From NCBI GenBank assembly GCA_017882215.1, contig JADGPX010000003.1, positions 1-34,611 of the forward strand: a DNA stretch of 34,611 nucleotides, in the 5' to 3' direction. This document shows positions 24,665 through 32,082 of the stretch, piece after piece. The notes under the pieces were generated by a model that saw only the letters and a program-made list of their open reading frames with translations, was not told the DNA's origin and did not search any database. Origin of the DNA: Chitinophagaceae bacterium. Its GTDB lineage: Bacteria > Bacteroidota > Bacteroidia > Chitinophagales > Chitinophagaceae. Within the stretch, counting starts at the first letter, position 1. Each line of letters opens with the position of its first letter. The position numbers were made by a program, and so were the translations under genes.

Positions 24665-26869
24665 ATGAAATATATTTTTCTTTTTTTGTTTCTTCCTCTA
24701 TTTTCTTTCTCCCAGCAATTTTCAAAAGAAGAAATAGCAAAGTTTGAATTACAGGCAAAACAAGTAACGATCATTCGTGATACATGGGGGATACCCCATA
24801 TTTATAGCAAAACCGATGCTGATGCAGTGTTTGGATTATTGTTTGCACAATGCGAAGATGATTTTAAAAGAGTGGAAATGAATGCGCTGGAAAATCTTGG
24901 GCGAACATCTGAAGCAACCGGTGAAAATAATTTATATGATGATCTGCAAATGCGTTTGATCTATGATTCGGTTGCTGCAATAAATGATTATAGAAAATGC
25001 CCGGCATGGTTTAAAAAATTATTGGATGCTTCTGCTGATGGAGTAAATTATTATCTGTATAAACATCCTGAAGTAAAGCCTGCTGCATTACATCGTTTTC
25101 AGCCGTGGTATGCACTCATGCGTACGAATGGAAGCATCTCTGCAACCAATACCGGCGGAGTAAGTGTGCAGGAAACTAAAAAATTTTATACAAACAATAA
25201 TTCAATATCTGATAATGATGAAACATCATTTATAAGAAAATTAAATGAAGAAGATTACCAAAATATAACAGGCTCCAACGGTTTTGCAGTTGCGCCATCA
25301 AAAACAAAATCTAAAAATGCAATCCTTTATATCAACCCACATGTTACTTTTTATTTCAGAAGCGAAGTGCATATGGTGAGTGATGAAGGATTAAATGCTT
25401 ACGGCGCAGTTACGTGGGGACAGTTTTTTGTTTTCCAGGGATTTAATCAGCATTGCGGCTGGATGCATACTTCAGGTATAGCAGACCTGGCTGATCTATA
25501 CATGGAAAAAATTGTAAAGAAAGACAATCAATTATTTTATAAATATGACAATACTTTAAAGCCTGTAACCAGCAAACAAATTACAATCAGTTATAAAAAA
25601 AATGATCAGCTGATTCCGCAAACTTTCACTGCATACTTTACACATCATGGGCCGGTAATGGCAAGCCGAAATGGAAAATGGTTAAGCCTGAAAGAAAATA
25701 ATCGTTCACTAAATGGACTGATGCAATCCTGGCTAAGAACAAAAGCAAAAAGCTTTACTGAATTTGAAAAAATAATGCAAATGCGTTCAAACACATCTGA
25801 CAATACTGTTTATGCAGATGATAAAGGAAACATTGCTTACTGGCATGGAAATTTTATTCCCATAAGAGATACGAAATATAATTGGTCGCAACCGGTAGAT
25901 GGAACAACATCAGCAACTGAATGGAAAGGAATTCATACTTTAAATGACATCGTACATGTTCATAATCCATCAACTGGCTGGATACAGAATTGTAACTCTA
26001 CACCATTCACTGTTTCAGGAAATGCAAGCCCGAATAAAAATAAATATCCTTTGTACATGGCGCCTGACGGAGAAAATCCACGGGCTGTAAATGCCATTCG
26101 TCTTTTAAGCAATGAAAATAATTTCACATTAGATAAGATGATTGAAACAGGCTACAATACTTATCTTTCTGCATTTGATATTTTACTGCCTTCGTTATTT
26201 ACAGCATACCAGGTAAAAAATGATATGGCAGATCAATCACTGAAGGAAGCTATAGAATTATTAAAAGAATGGGATAGAAAGTCTGCAACATCATCTGTTG
26301 CCACAACATTGGCTATTGAGTGGGCTACAAAACTTTCTCAAAAAATACCACCTCCGAAAACTGATGAAGAAAGAACAAATCTGATTGGGCGCCTTGAAAC
26401 AATGGCAAAAAATATTACTGCAAAAGAAAAAATAAATCTTTTGGAAGATGTGCTAACAGAATTGAAAAATAATTTCGATACATGGCAAGTTAAATGGGGA
26501 GAAATAAACCGTTACCAACGTCTTACAGCGGATCTTCAGCAAAAGTTTGATGATAATAAACCAAGCTTTCCTGTTGGCATGGCATCATCAGCATGGGGAT
26601 GTCTTCCTTCCTTCAGTACTGTTAAGCCATCCGGTTTAAAACATCGTTATGGAACAAGTGGTAATAGTTTTGTTGCAGCAGTTGAGTTTGGAAAAACAGT
26701 TAAAGCAAGATCAGTTGTAACAGGTGGCGAAGGAATGGATCCATCCTCAAAACATTTTCTTGATCAAACACCATTATATATCAATGGTACGTTTAAAGAT
26801 GTATGGTTTTATAAAGAAGATGTTCTAAAACACGTAGAAAGAAAATATCATCCGGGAAGCCCCCTCTAA
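24665..26869 (+). CDS. Penicillin-acylase-family Ntn hydrolase (secreted)
   Basis: This 734-residue enzyme of the penicillin acylase/acyl-homoserine lactone acylase family cleaves amide bonds of acylated substrates. The signal peptide is MKYIFLFLFLPLFSFSQQ. An alpha-chain runs to about 203, then the self-processing site TGSNGFAVAPSKT puts the catalytic Ser at 204 as the new N-terminus of the beta-chain. WIQNCNSTPFTV (about 439-450) carries the oxyanion Asn. A His-containing FFVFQGFNQHCGWMHTSG segment also fits. Substrate is not predictable. The last residues (GSPL) and stop codon lie in a dispersed repeat at 26859-26891. Confidence 0.92.
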   Translation: MKYIFLFLFLPLFSFSQQFSKEEIAKFELQAKQVTIIRDTWGIPHIYSKTDADAVFGLLFAQCEDDFKRVEMNALENLGRTSEATGENNLYDDLQMRLIYDSVAAINDYRKCPAWFKKLLDASADGVNYYLYKHPEVKPAALHRFQPWYALMRTNGSISATNTGGVSVQETKKFYTNNNSISDNDETSFIRKLNEEDYQNITGSNGFAVAPSKTKSKNAILYINPHVTFYFRSEVHMVSDEGLNAYGAVTWGQFFVFQGFNQHCGWMHTSGIADLADLYMEKIVKKDNQLFYKYDNTLKPVTSKQITISYKKNDQLIPQTFTAYFTHHGPVMASRNGKWLSLKENNRSLNGLMQSWLRTKAKSFTEFEKIMQMRSNTSDNTVYADDKGNIAYWHGNFIPIRDTKYNWSQPVDGTTSATEWKGIHTLNDIVHVHNPSTGWIQNCNSTPFTVSGNASPNKNKYPLYMAPDGENPRAVNAIRLLSNENNFTLDKMIETGYNTYLSAFDILLPSLFTAYQVKNDMADQSLKEAIELLKEWDRKSATSSVATTLAIEWATKLSQKIPPPKTDEERTNLIGRLETMAKNITAKEKINLLEDVLTELKNNFDTWQVKWGEINRYQRLTADLQQKFDDNKPSFPVGMASSAWGCLPSFSTVKPSGLKHRYGTSGNSFVAAVEFGKTVKARSVVTGGEGMDPSSKHFLDQTPLYINGTFKDVWFYKEDVLKHVERKYHPGSPL

Positions 26870-26891
26870 ATCTCCCCCGTTAGGGGAGACT
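26859..26891. repeat. CCCCTCTAAATCTCC repeat at acylase 3' end
   Basis: CCCCCTCTAAATCTCC is followed by CTCCCC-CGTTA-GGGGAG (26872-26888). The leader matches 8994-9007, and its TAA is the stop codon of the acylase gene. Confidence 0.65.
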
Positions 26892-26934
26892 TGCTAACGC
26901 ACAAAGTGCAGTATTTGCTGAATACAGGATAGAA

Positions 26935-26970
26935 AGTACAAGAGAGTGACACAATCCCGCATTTGCGGGG
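26935..26970. repeat. AGTACAAG motif and CCCGC hairpin
   Basis: AGTACAAGAGAGTGACACAA (26935-26954) is a variant of the motif at 3456-3468, 29430-29442 (minus) and 14098-14117 (minus). It is followed by CCCGC-ATTT-GCGGG. It lies between two convergent genes. Confidence 0.5.
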
Positions 26971-27096
26971 CCATGAAAAACTTCTGCCGGCAACAAAAAT
27001 AAATTGCGAAAATTTGAAATACACCAAATAAGACCATCTGCAGCCATCATAAAAACCGCATCATTATTTTATCATTATCATCATTAAAATCATTGG

Positions 27097-27891
27097 TCAA
27101 TCTTTAGCTATCTTTTTATAACTCACAACAACACCACGAATTAATGAAGAGCTGAATCCCCGATGTTCCATTTCGTTTAAACCTGCTATGGTGCAGCCTT
27201 TCGGAGTAGTTACTTTATCAATTTCCTGCTCCGGGTGATTACCTGTTTGAATAAGCAATTCAGCAGAACCTTTAATAGTTTGTGCAGCAATAATGCTTGC
27301 GGTTTTAGCATCAAAACCAATTTCAATTCCACCTTGTATATTAGCCCTGATAAAACGTAAAGCATACGCAATACCGCAAGCCCCTAATACCGTTGCGGCT
27401 TCCATTAGTTTCTCATCAATTGTAATAACCTCGCCAAGATTTTTAAAAAGCTCATTTACATATTTTACTTCCTCTTGTGATGCATTGCTGCTGCAAATAC
27501 ACGTCATGCTTTGCTGTATAGCGATTGCTGTGTTAGGCATAGCACGAAAAAGTGGAAGTGTTTTTTGAATGATCTCCTGCATATCATTTATCAATACACC
27601 GGTTACAACTGATATAAAAATTTTATTAGTATCAAGATCGTTTTTAATTCCATTAAGTACATCAGCAACCTGGAAAGGTTTTACTGCCAGTATTACTACA
27701 TTACTTTTTCTTACAGCCTCATTGTTATTATCAGTTATTTCAATTCCTTTTTCTTTTAAAGATTGTAAAGTAGCTGTGTTACGTTTGGTAACAATAATTT
27801 CGGATGCTTTATTAAATTTGCTTTTCAATAATCCTTCGGCAATGGCAGAGCCAAGATTTCCTCCGCCGATGATGGCTATTCGCTTACTCAT
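27097..27891 (-). CDS. proC: Pyrroline-5-carboxylate reductase
   Basis: This enzyme reduces 1-pyrroline-5-carboxylate to L-proline with NAD(P)H. At 264 residues it is family length. It has the Rossmann GGGNLGSAIAEGLL (about 8-21), VILAVKPFQVADVLN (about 69-83), the substrate region LFRAMPNTAIAIQQSMT (about 114-130) and the C-terminal PKGCTIAGLNEMEHRGF. It is encoded 52 bp downstream of the DadA-like oxidoreductase, so the two are probably one transcript. In this setting a reductase for a related pyrroline product cannot be excluded, but standard ProC is most likely. Confidence 0.95.
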   Translation of the reverse strand: MSKRIAIIGGGNLGSAIAEGLLKSKFNKASEIIVTKRNTATLQSLKEKGIEITDNNNEAVRKSNVVILAVKPFQVADVLNGIKNDLDTNKIFISVVTGVLINDMQEIIQKTLPLFRAMPNTAIAIQQSMTCICSSNASQEEVKYVNELFKNLGEVITIDEKLMEAATVLGACGIAYALRFIRANIQGGIEIGFDAKTASIIAAQTIKGSAELLIQTGNHPEQEIDKVTTPKGCTIAGLNEMEHRGFSSSLIRGVVVSYKKIAKD

Positions 27892-27943
27892 TTGATTATA
27901 ATTTATTCAAAGGTAAGCAGATGAATTTTACTATTGTTGTGGA

Positions 27944-29188
27944 TCAAAATCTTTCAACTCTAAAAGCACTCATATCAATAGTAGTATTTTTTCTTCCAAT
28001 AATTTCAGTCACCAATTTTCCGGTGCCCGGAGCCAGCGAAACCCCCATCATTGCATGCCCACCTGCTATTACTACATTTTTAAAATTTTTTAGTCTACCA
28101 ATGTATGGTAATCCATCCGGTGTAACAGGCCGTAAGCCATGCCATATTTTATCAGCAGGTGGAAGATCAATTTTTAAACCGGGATAAAAATCTTTTACAG
28201 AATCATAAATGCCTTTCATACGTTTGGGCAGTATCGTTTCATTAATACCGCTTATTTCCATTGTGCCACCGATCCGTAGCTGTTGTCCCCATGGAGTCAT
28301 AGCGCATCTTCCTTCAATTAATATTGCAGGATAACGGATATTTTTTTCTACATGATCATACGTATAACTATATCCTTTGCCGGGCTGCAATAATAATTTC
28401 ACACCCATCATTTTTGCAACAGCCGGCAGCCAGCTTCCTGTTGCAATAACTAATTCTTCGCATTCAAATTTTCCTTTGTTGGTAACAACTGCAGAAATTT
28501 TATCATTCTTTTTCTCAAAGCAGGTAACTGTAGTATTCAATTGAAACTGCACTCCTTTATTTCCTAAATAATTTTTTAATGCTACCATAAATTTTTCGGG
28601 ATTTATGTGACAATCATCTCTAAATAGAACTGCGCCTGATACATTCAATTCAACATCCGGTTCTAATACCTGCACCTGTTCCTTATTCAAACGCTCCACT
28701 TTTAATCCAAGTTTTTCTGCATCATCTGCCAGGTGAAATTCATGATCTAAAGTTTTTTCTTCCCTGCACATCAGTAAACATCCCTTCTCTTCCATTAAAA
28801 AAGAATTTCCGATCTCATCTCTTATATCATTTATCAAATGCCTGCTTAGCTGTAAAATATTATTCAGATGCGGAGCATGTTTGGCAACTGTAGATGCATT
28901 GCTGTTCTTCCAGAAATGATAAGCCCATTGCATGAGTGGCAAGCTGAGCCTTGGTTTAATATAAAACGAGCTGCTACTGCGAAGCATATATCTAAGTCCT
29001 TCTGCAATTATTCCGGGTGAAGCCAAAGGAATAAAATGACTTGGAGAAAAATAACCCATGTTTCCGAATGAACAGCCATTAGTAATATCGCCTCTTTCGA
29101 TTACAGTAACTGCATATCCTTCCTTTTGCAAATAATATGCACAGTTTAATCCGATTATACCACCTCCAATTATTGTAATATTTTTCAT
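27944..29188 (-). CDS. FAD-dependent D-amino-acid oxidoreductase, DadA/hydroxyproline dehydrogenase-like
   Basis: This is a 414-residue flavoprotein of the DAO family. The N-terminal dinucleotide-binding motif is ITIIGGGIIGLNCAYYLQKEGYAVTVIERG, with its GxGxxG core at about 8-13; further on GCSFGNMGYFSP, ELVIATGSWLPAV (about 246-258), and the C-terminal FAD contact WHGLRPVTPDGLPYIG (about 349-364). It would oxidise a D-amino acid to the imino acid. Next to a DHDPS-family stub and proC, the best fit is D-hydroxyproline dehydrogenase from the trans-4-hydroxyproline pathway. That is inference from context; generic D-amino-acid dehydrogenase remains possible. Confidence 0.88.
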   Translation of the reverse strand: MKNITIIGGGIIGLNCAYYLQKEGYAVTVIERGDITNGCSFGNMGYFSPSHFIPLASPGIIAEGLRYMLRSSSSFYIKPRLSLPLMQWAYHFWKNSNASTVAKHAPHLNNILQLSRHLINDIRDEIGNSFLMEEKGCLLMCREEKTLDHEFHLADDAEKLGLKVERLNKEQVQVLEPDVELNVSGAVLFRDDCHINPEKFMVALKNYLGNKGVQFQLNTTVTCFEKKNDKISAVVTNKGKFECEELVIATGSWLPAVAKMMGVKLLLQPGKGYSYTYDHVEKNIRYPAILIEGRCAMTPWGQQLRIGGTMEISGINETILPKRMKGIYDSVKDFYPGLKIDLPPADKIWHGLRPVTPDGLPYIGRLKNFKNVVIAGGHAMMGVSLAPGTGKLVTEIIGRKNTTIDMSAFRVERF

Positions 29189-29213
29189 TATGTAATCTTC
29201 ATTTATTCTTTAC

Positions 29214-29415
29214 TCAACATCCCCGCCTGACCAGTGTCAGTCGGGCAGGATTGTCCCAATAGCTATCGGGACTCATTTATAGAGTTCCATTTTTACTCAG
29301 CATTTTTGGTAACGCAAAGAACGCTATAAATTCACTAAGAGCCGCAAAGAAAAACTTTGCGATACACTGTCTGCCGTCAGGCAGGTTTGCGTTTTTCTTT
29401 GTGTTCTTTGCGATA
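29214..29415. repeat. Composite hairpin repeat, copy B (inverted)
   Basis: This is the reverse complement of the repeat at 3347-3525 with the same order: CCCCGCCTGACC...CAGTCGGGCAGG (29221-29249), GTCCCAAT-AGCT-ATCGGGAC (29253-29272), AACGCAAAGAACGC, then TTTGCG/CGCAAAG blocks. Copy B carries an extra GCC-type palindrome (about 29370-29385) not present in copy A, a nested insertion. Its end abuts the truncated DHDPS-family gene. Confidence 0.85.
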
Positions 29416-29429
29416 CAAATCTAAAGATC

Positions 29430-29442
29430 ACTCACTTGTACT
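29430..29442 (-). repeat. AGTACAAGTGAGT motif at gene truncation
   Basis: On the minus strand AGTACAAGTGAGT encodes the end (Lys-Tyr-Lys) and the TGA stop of the DHDPS-family stub. The same 13 bases lie at 3456-3468. Confidence 0.65.
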
Positions 29443-29677
29443 TGTTTAAAACCACAGGAATTCCATCACATTTTTCAATGGCAAATTTTACAAGTGTTTC
29501 TTTTTCATCTGTAGATAATACGCTTGCTTCTCCTAAAGTTCCACCTAATACAATTCCATCCACACCTGCTTCAAGTTGCGCATAAAGATTTTTTTGAAAC
29601 ATTGAAAGATCCAGCTGATCATCTGCTGTGAATTTGGTAGTAAGTGCAGGAAAAATTCCCTGCCATTGAATTCCCAT
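29432..29677 (-). pseudogene. Truncated DHDPS-family lyase (hydroxyproline pathway type)
   Basis: Only 81 residues of a roughly 300-residue dihydrodipicolinate synthase/N-acetylneuraminate lyase family protein remain. IFPALTTKFTADDQLDLSM, GVDGIVLGGTLGEASVLSTDEK (about 39-60) and IPVVLN are the N-terminal barrel strands; the conserved GGTGE-type loop is intact. After IPVVLN the reading changes to KYK and a stop inside the AGTACAAGTGAGT motif. The Schiff-base Lys and the rest of the barrel are missing, and nothing resembling them lies downstream. Context suggests it once deaminated the pyrroline product of hydroxyproline oxidation. Confidence 0.85.
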
Positions 29678-29850
29678 AATTTGTCAAAATTTTTCACAAA
29701 CTACGAATAGAAATTGAATCTGAATTCTAAGAAAGACAGTTAAGTTTTAATGAACAAAAAGTAAGCTTAAAAAAGATTATTGCTTTCACTAAACTTTCAC
29801 AATTCTTCCTTATCCATAGCATAATATTTGACGTATATAAAGTATAAAAA

Positions 29851-29856
29851 AAGGAG
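29851..29856 (+). promoter_or_regulatory. Shine-Dalgarno-like AAGGAG before DUF4136 gene
   Basis: AAGGAG ends five bases before the ATG at 29862 and decides that start. Such a strong match is uncommon for this window. Confidence 0.5.
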
Positions 29857-29861
29857 TAAAT

Positions 29862-30452
29862 ATGTCACGATTAAAAAGTTTTTATATACTGGTTTTAGCT
29901 GTTGGTGCTATGCTGTTAAATAGTTGCGGAACTTCTGCTCATATAGAAAAAGATCCGGCAATAAATCTTGCAAATTATAGAACTTATTCATGGACTGAAA
30001 AAGATAATAACATTACAAAGAAAAAAAGTCATCTGAATGACATGGCAGAGCAAAACGTTAAAAGCGCAGTGAATGCAGAATTACAAAAGCATGGATGGAG
30101 AGAGGTAACATCTGATCCTGATGTTTTACTAAGTTATGATCTTGTTATAGAGAGAAGCGTATCACAACAAAGAGATCCTGTATATTCACAACCTTATACC
30201 AGGACTTACTTTAATCCTTATACCAGAAGGTTTGGAACAATTTATTATCCTTCTCAATTTTGGGGATACGATACTTATGATATTCCTGTAAAAGAAGGAA
30301 CTGTAATGATTTCCATGATAGATCCTAAAATGGATAAAACAATTTGGCAGGGATGGGCAACCAAACAATTAAACAGTAATCGTATTACTGCTGAGGATGT
30401 ACAAAAAAATGTAAAATCGATCTTTAAAAAGTTTGATACAGCTAACAAATAA
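29862..30452 (+). CDS. DUF4136 lipoprotein
   Basis: This 196-residue lipoprotein has a hydrophobic signal with lipobox LLNSC (Cys22). The DUF4136 domain follows: NLANYRTYSWTEKD (about 37-50), NVKSAVNAELQKHGWREVTSDPDVLLSYDL (in the middle) and WQGWATKQLNS near the end. The Tyr/Pro/Arg-rich segment at about 103-128 is loosely conserved in the family. It is probably anchored in the outer membrane facing the periplasm; its function is unknown. A strong Shine-Dalgarno-like AAGGAG precedes the ATG and a clear terminator follows at 30475-30500. Confidence 0.88.
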   Translation: MSRLKSFYILVLAVGAMLLNSCGTSAHIEKDPAINLANYRTYSWTEKDNNITKKKSHLNDMAEQNVKSAVNAELQKHGWREVTSDPDVLLSYDLVIERSVSQQRDPVYSQPYTRTYFNPYTRRFGTIYYPSQFWGYDTYDIPVKEGTVMISMIDPKMDKTIWQGWATKQLNSNRITAEDVQKNVKSIFKKFDTANK

Positions 30453-30474
30453 CCAGCACAACAACAAATGTTAA

Positions 30475-30500
30475 TCCCGCCAGTTGGCGGGACTTTTTTT
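30475..30500 (+). terminator. Terminator after DUF4136 gene
   Basis: TCCCGCCA-GT-TGGCGGGA, an 8-bp perfect stem, followed by CTTTTTTT, 22 bp after the stop codon. Confidence 0.9.
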
Positions 30501-30514
30501 ATGCAACCTTTTAG

Positions 30515-30586
30515 TACCACGTACGGGACTCGAACCCGTGATTCCTCCGTGAAAGGGAGGCGTCTTAACCTCTTGACCAACGCGGC
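30515..30586 (-). tRNA. tRNA-Glu (anticodon TTC)
   Basis: A complete 72-nt cloverleaf on the minus strand. The acceptor stem is GCCGCGT with ACGTGGT (G-T wobbles at pairs 1 and 4), the D stem GTC/GAC, anticodon stem CCTCC/GGAGG with loop CTTTCAC (anticodon TTC), variable region AATC, T stem ACGGG/CCCGT with loop TTCGAGT, and discriminator A. CCA is not encoded. A near copy with defects lies at 30868-30966, 380 bp upstream in transcription order. The first half and upstream flank are identical in both copies. Confidence 0.95.
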
Positions 30587-30593
30587 ATTTATT

Positions 30594-30845
30594 TTAAGAG
30601 GACGGCAAAGATAATTGTTTTTGTATGAATTTTTTGCCTGCAGATGTTTTAAGATATTTCTCTCTTATTCTTCCCTCAGTAAAATTTAAAGCCTGTTCGG
30701 TATAAATAACTCTCCACGGCTTATAGGCAGATGTAAATTTTGATCTTCCGGCATTATGTTCTTTCAAACGGTTTTTCAAATCTTCAGTCATGCCAACATA
30801 AAGTTTTTTAGCAACCATGCTTTCCAAAACATATATAGTAACCAT
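30594..30845 (-). CDS. GIY-YIG nuclease family protein
   Basis: This is a small stand-alone GIY-YIG endonuclease-fold protein of 83 residues. I start it at MVTIYVLES (30845), since the family begins there. The GIY position is TIYVLES (Tyr5), the YIG position KLYVGMT (Tyr16), then NRLKEHNAGRSKFT with the catalytic-type Arg26, and a candidate metal-binding Glu around 57 (NFTEGRIREKYLK). Length is normal for the UvrC-like solitary group found in Bacteroidota. It lies between two tRNA-Glu copies on the same strand; its last codons (LPSS, stop) lie in sequence duplicated upstream of both tRNAs. Biological role is unknown. Confidence 0.88.
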   Translation of the reverse strand: MVTIYVLESMVAKKLYVGMTEDLKNRLKEHNAGRSKFTSAYKPWRVIYTEQALNFTEGRIREKYLKTSAGKKFIQKQLSLPSS

Positions 30846-30861
30846 AAAAAATAAAAAATTA

Positions 30862-30880
30862 CCCATACTCCACGTATGGG
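30862..30880 (-). terminator. Terminator-like hairpin made from the 3' end of the tRNA copy
   Basis: On the minus strand CCCATAC-GTGGA-GTATGGG is followed by TAATTTTTTATTTTTT. The stem uses bases that would form the T stem and acceptor 3' strand of the tRNA-like sequence, so the two folds exclude each other. It lies 16 bp before the GIY-YIG start codon. Confidence 0.6.
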
Positions 30881-30966
30881 ACTCGAACCCGTGATTCCCT
30901 GCCTGACTGCGTCACGCAGGCAGGCTCCGTGAAAGGGAGGCGTCTTAACCTCTTGACCAACGCGGC
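30868..30966 (-). pseudogene. Second tRNA-Glu copy interrupted by a 27-bp palindrome
   Basis: The 5' half matches the intact tRNA-Glu exactly: acceptor GCCGCGT, D arm, anticodon loop CTTTCAC. After GGAG of the anticodon stem, 27 bp (30898-30924) with CCTGCCTG...CAGGCAGG arms are inserted. The T stem then has a C-A mismatch (ACGGG/CCCAT) and the acceptor a G1-A72 mismatch; the discriminator is G instead of A. Probably a pseudo-tRNA. The insertion could fold as a long variable arm, so residual function is not formally excluded. Confidence 0.85.
30898..30924. repeat. Palindrome inserted into tRNA-Glu copy
   Basis: 27 bp with perfect CCTGCCTG / CAGGCAGG arms and a CTGCGTCACGCAG core. It belongs with the GCCTGAC palindromes at 20612, 29221 and 31082. 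Comparing with the intact tRNA at 30515-30586 gives a clean insertion. Confidence 0.85.
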
Positions 30967-31065
30967 ATTTATTTTAAGAGGACGGCAAAGATACTCTCAG
31001 GCATTTTCGCTGCCAAATTTTTTATGTTATAAACATGCTTATTCATTTATTGTGCATGATTGTAT

Positions 31066-31073
31066 TATTTTTG
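31066..31073 (+). promoter_or_regulatory. Candidate -7 element for sucD
   Basis: TATTTTTG is an exact TAnnTTTG match 63 bp before the sucD ATG. The palindrome at 31082-31104 would fall at the start of the transcript. No good -33 element is seen. Confidence 0.35.
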
Positions 31074-31081
31074 AGCATTCT

Positions 31082-31104
31082 CCCTGCCTGTTCGGTCAGG
31101 CGGG
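31082..31104. repeat. GCCTG palindrome in sucD leader
   Basis: CCCTGCCTG-TTCGGT-CAGGCGGG, of the same family as 20612-20640. It lies 32 bp before the sucD start codon. Confidence 0.65.
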
Positions 31105-31135
31105 CATTTCAATTATTTCACAATCAATTTGCAGT

Positions 31136-32035
31136 ATGTCAGTATTAGTTAATAAAAATTCCAAAATTTTAGTGCAGGGTTTTACAGGAACCGAAGGCAC
31201 TTTTCATGCAACTCAAATGATTGAATATGGAACTGATGTAGTTGGCGGTGTTACACCAAACAAAGGCGGCACAACCCATTTAAATAAACCTGTGTTTAAT
31301 ACTGTTGCAGATGCTGTAAAAAATACAGGCGCTGATGTAAGCATCATATTTGTTCCGCCGGCATTTGCAGCCGATGCAATTATGGAAGCAGCAGATGCAG
31401 GAATTGCTTTGGTGGTTTGTATCACAGAAGGTATCCCTGTTCAGGATATGATAAAAGTGAAAAATTTTTTGGCAGATAAACAAACAAGATTGATAGGACC
31501 TAATTGCCCCGGAGTTATTACCGCTGATGAATGCAAGGTGGGTATTATGCCGGGCTTTATTTTTAAAAAAGGAAGAATAGGAATTGTTTCAAAATCAGGA
31601 ACATTAACGTATGAAGCTGCTGACCAGGTAGCAAAAGCAGGACTGGGAATATCAACTGCCATTGGCATTGGAGGCGATCCTATAATCGGCACAACTACTA
31701 AAGAAGCTGTTGAATTATTTATGAATGATCCTGATACAGATGGTATTGTAATGATCGGCGAAATCGGCGGGGGAATGGAAGCAGAAGCTGCCCGATGGAT
31801 AAAAGAATATGATTATGTTGCTGAATCTCTTGGTAAAAATAAAAAACCAGTGATTGGTTTTATTGCAGGACAAACAGCACCTCCCGGTCGCCGTATGGGT
31901 CATGCAGGCGCAATTGTTGGCGGTGCTGATGATACCGCAGCTGCTAAAATGAAAATATTAAATGAATGCGGAATTCATGTAGTGGCAAGCCCTGCTGATA
32001 TTGGTAAAACAATGGCTGAGGTAATGAGGAAATAA
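31136..32035 (+). CDS. sucD: Succinyl-CoA synthetase, alpha subunit
   Basis: This TCA-cycle enzyme makes succinate + CoA + NTP from succinyl-CoA (with SucC; cytoplasm). I start it at [21 protein letters not shown] (31136), giving 299 residues, the family length; an in-frame extension upstream runs antisense through the tRNA copy and is spurious. Motifs are the CoA-binding [10 protein letters not shown] (about 15-24), GPNCPGVIT, the [17 protein letters not shown] loop and the phospho-His region [20 protein letters not shown] (His in GHAGA). sucC is not adjacent. A terminator follows at once. Confidence 0.97.
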   Translation: MSVLVNKNSKILVQGFTGTEGTFHATQMIEYGTDVVGGVTPNKGGTTHLNKPVFNTVADAVKNTGADVSIIFVPPAFAADAIMEAADAGIALVVCITEGIPVQDMIKVKNFLADKQTRLIGPNCPGVITADECKVGIMPGFIFKKGRIGIVSKSGTLTYEAADQVAKAGLGISTAIGIGGDPIIGTTTKEAVELFMNDPDTDGIVMIGEIGGGMEAEAARWIKEYDYVAESLGKNKKPVIGFIAGQTAPPGRRMGHAGAIVGGADDTAAAKMKILNECGIHVVASPADIGKTMAEVMRK

Positions 32036-32041
32036 AAAAAA

Positions 32042-32064
32042 CTCTTCGTGATTGAAGAGCTTTT
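32042..32064 (+). terminator. Terminator after sucD
   Basis: CTCTTC-GTGATT-GAAGAG followed by CTTTT, starting seven bases after the stop codon. Confidence 0.75.
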
Positions 32065-32082
32065 ATCTTATCTAAGTATTTA

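Noticed and set aside
30929-31135. 69-codon N-terminal extension of sucD
   Set aside because: It runs antisense through the tRNA-Glu copy and a palindrome; SucD homologues begin at the Met at 31136.
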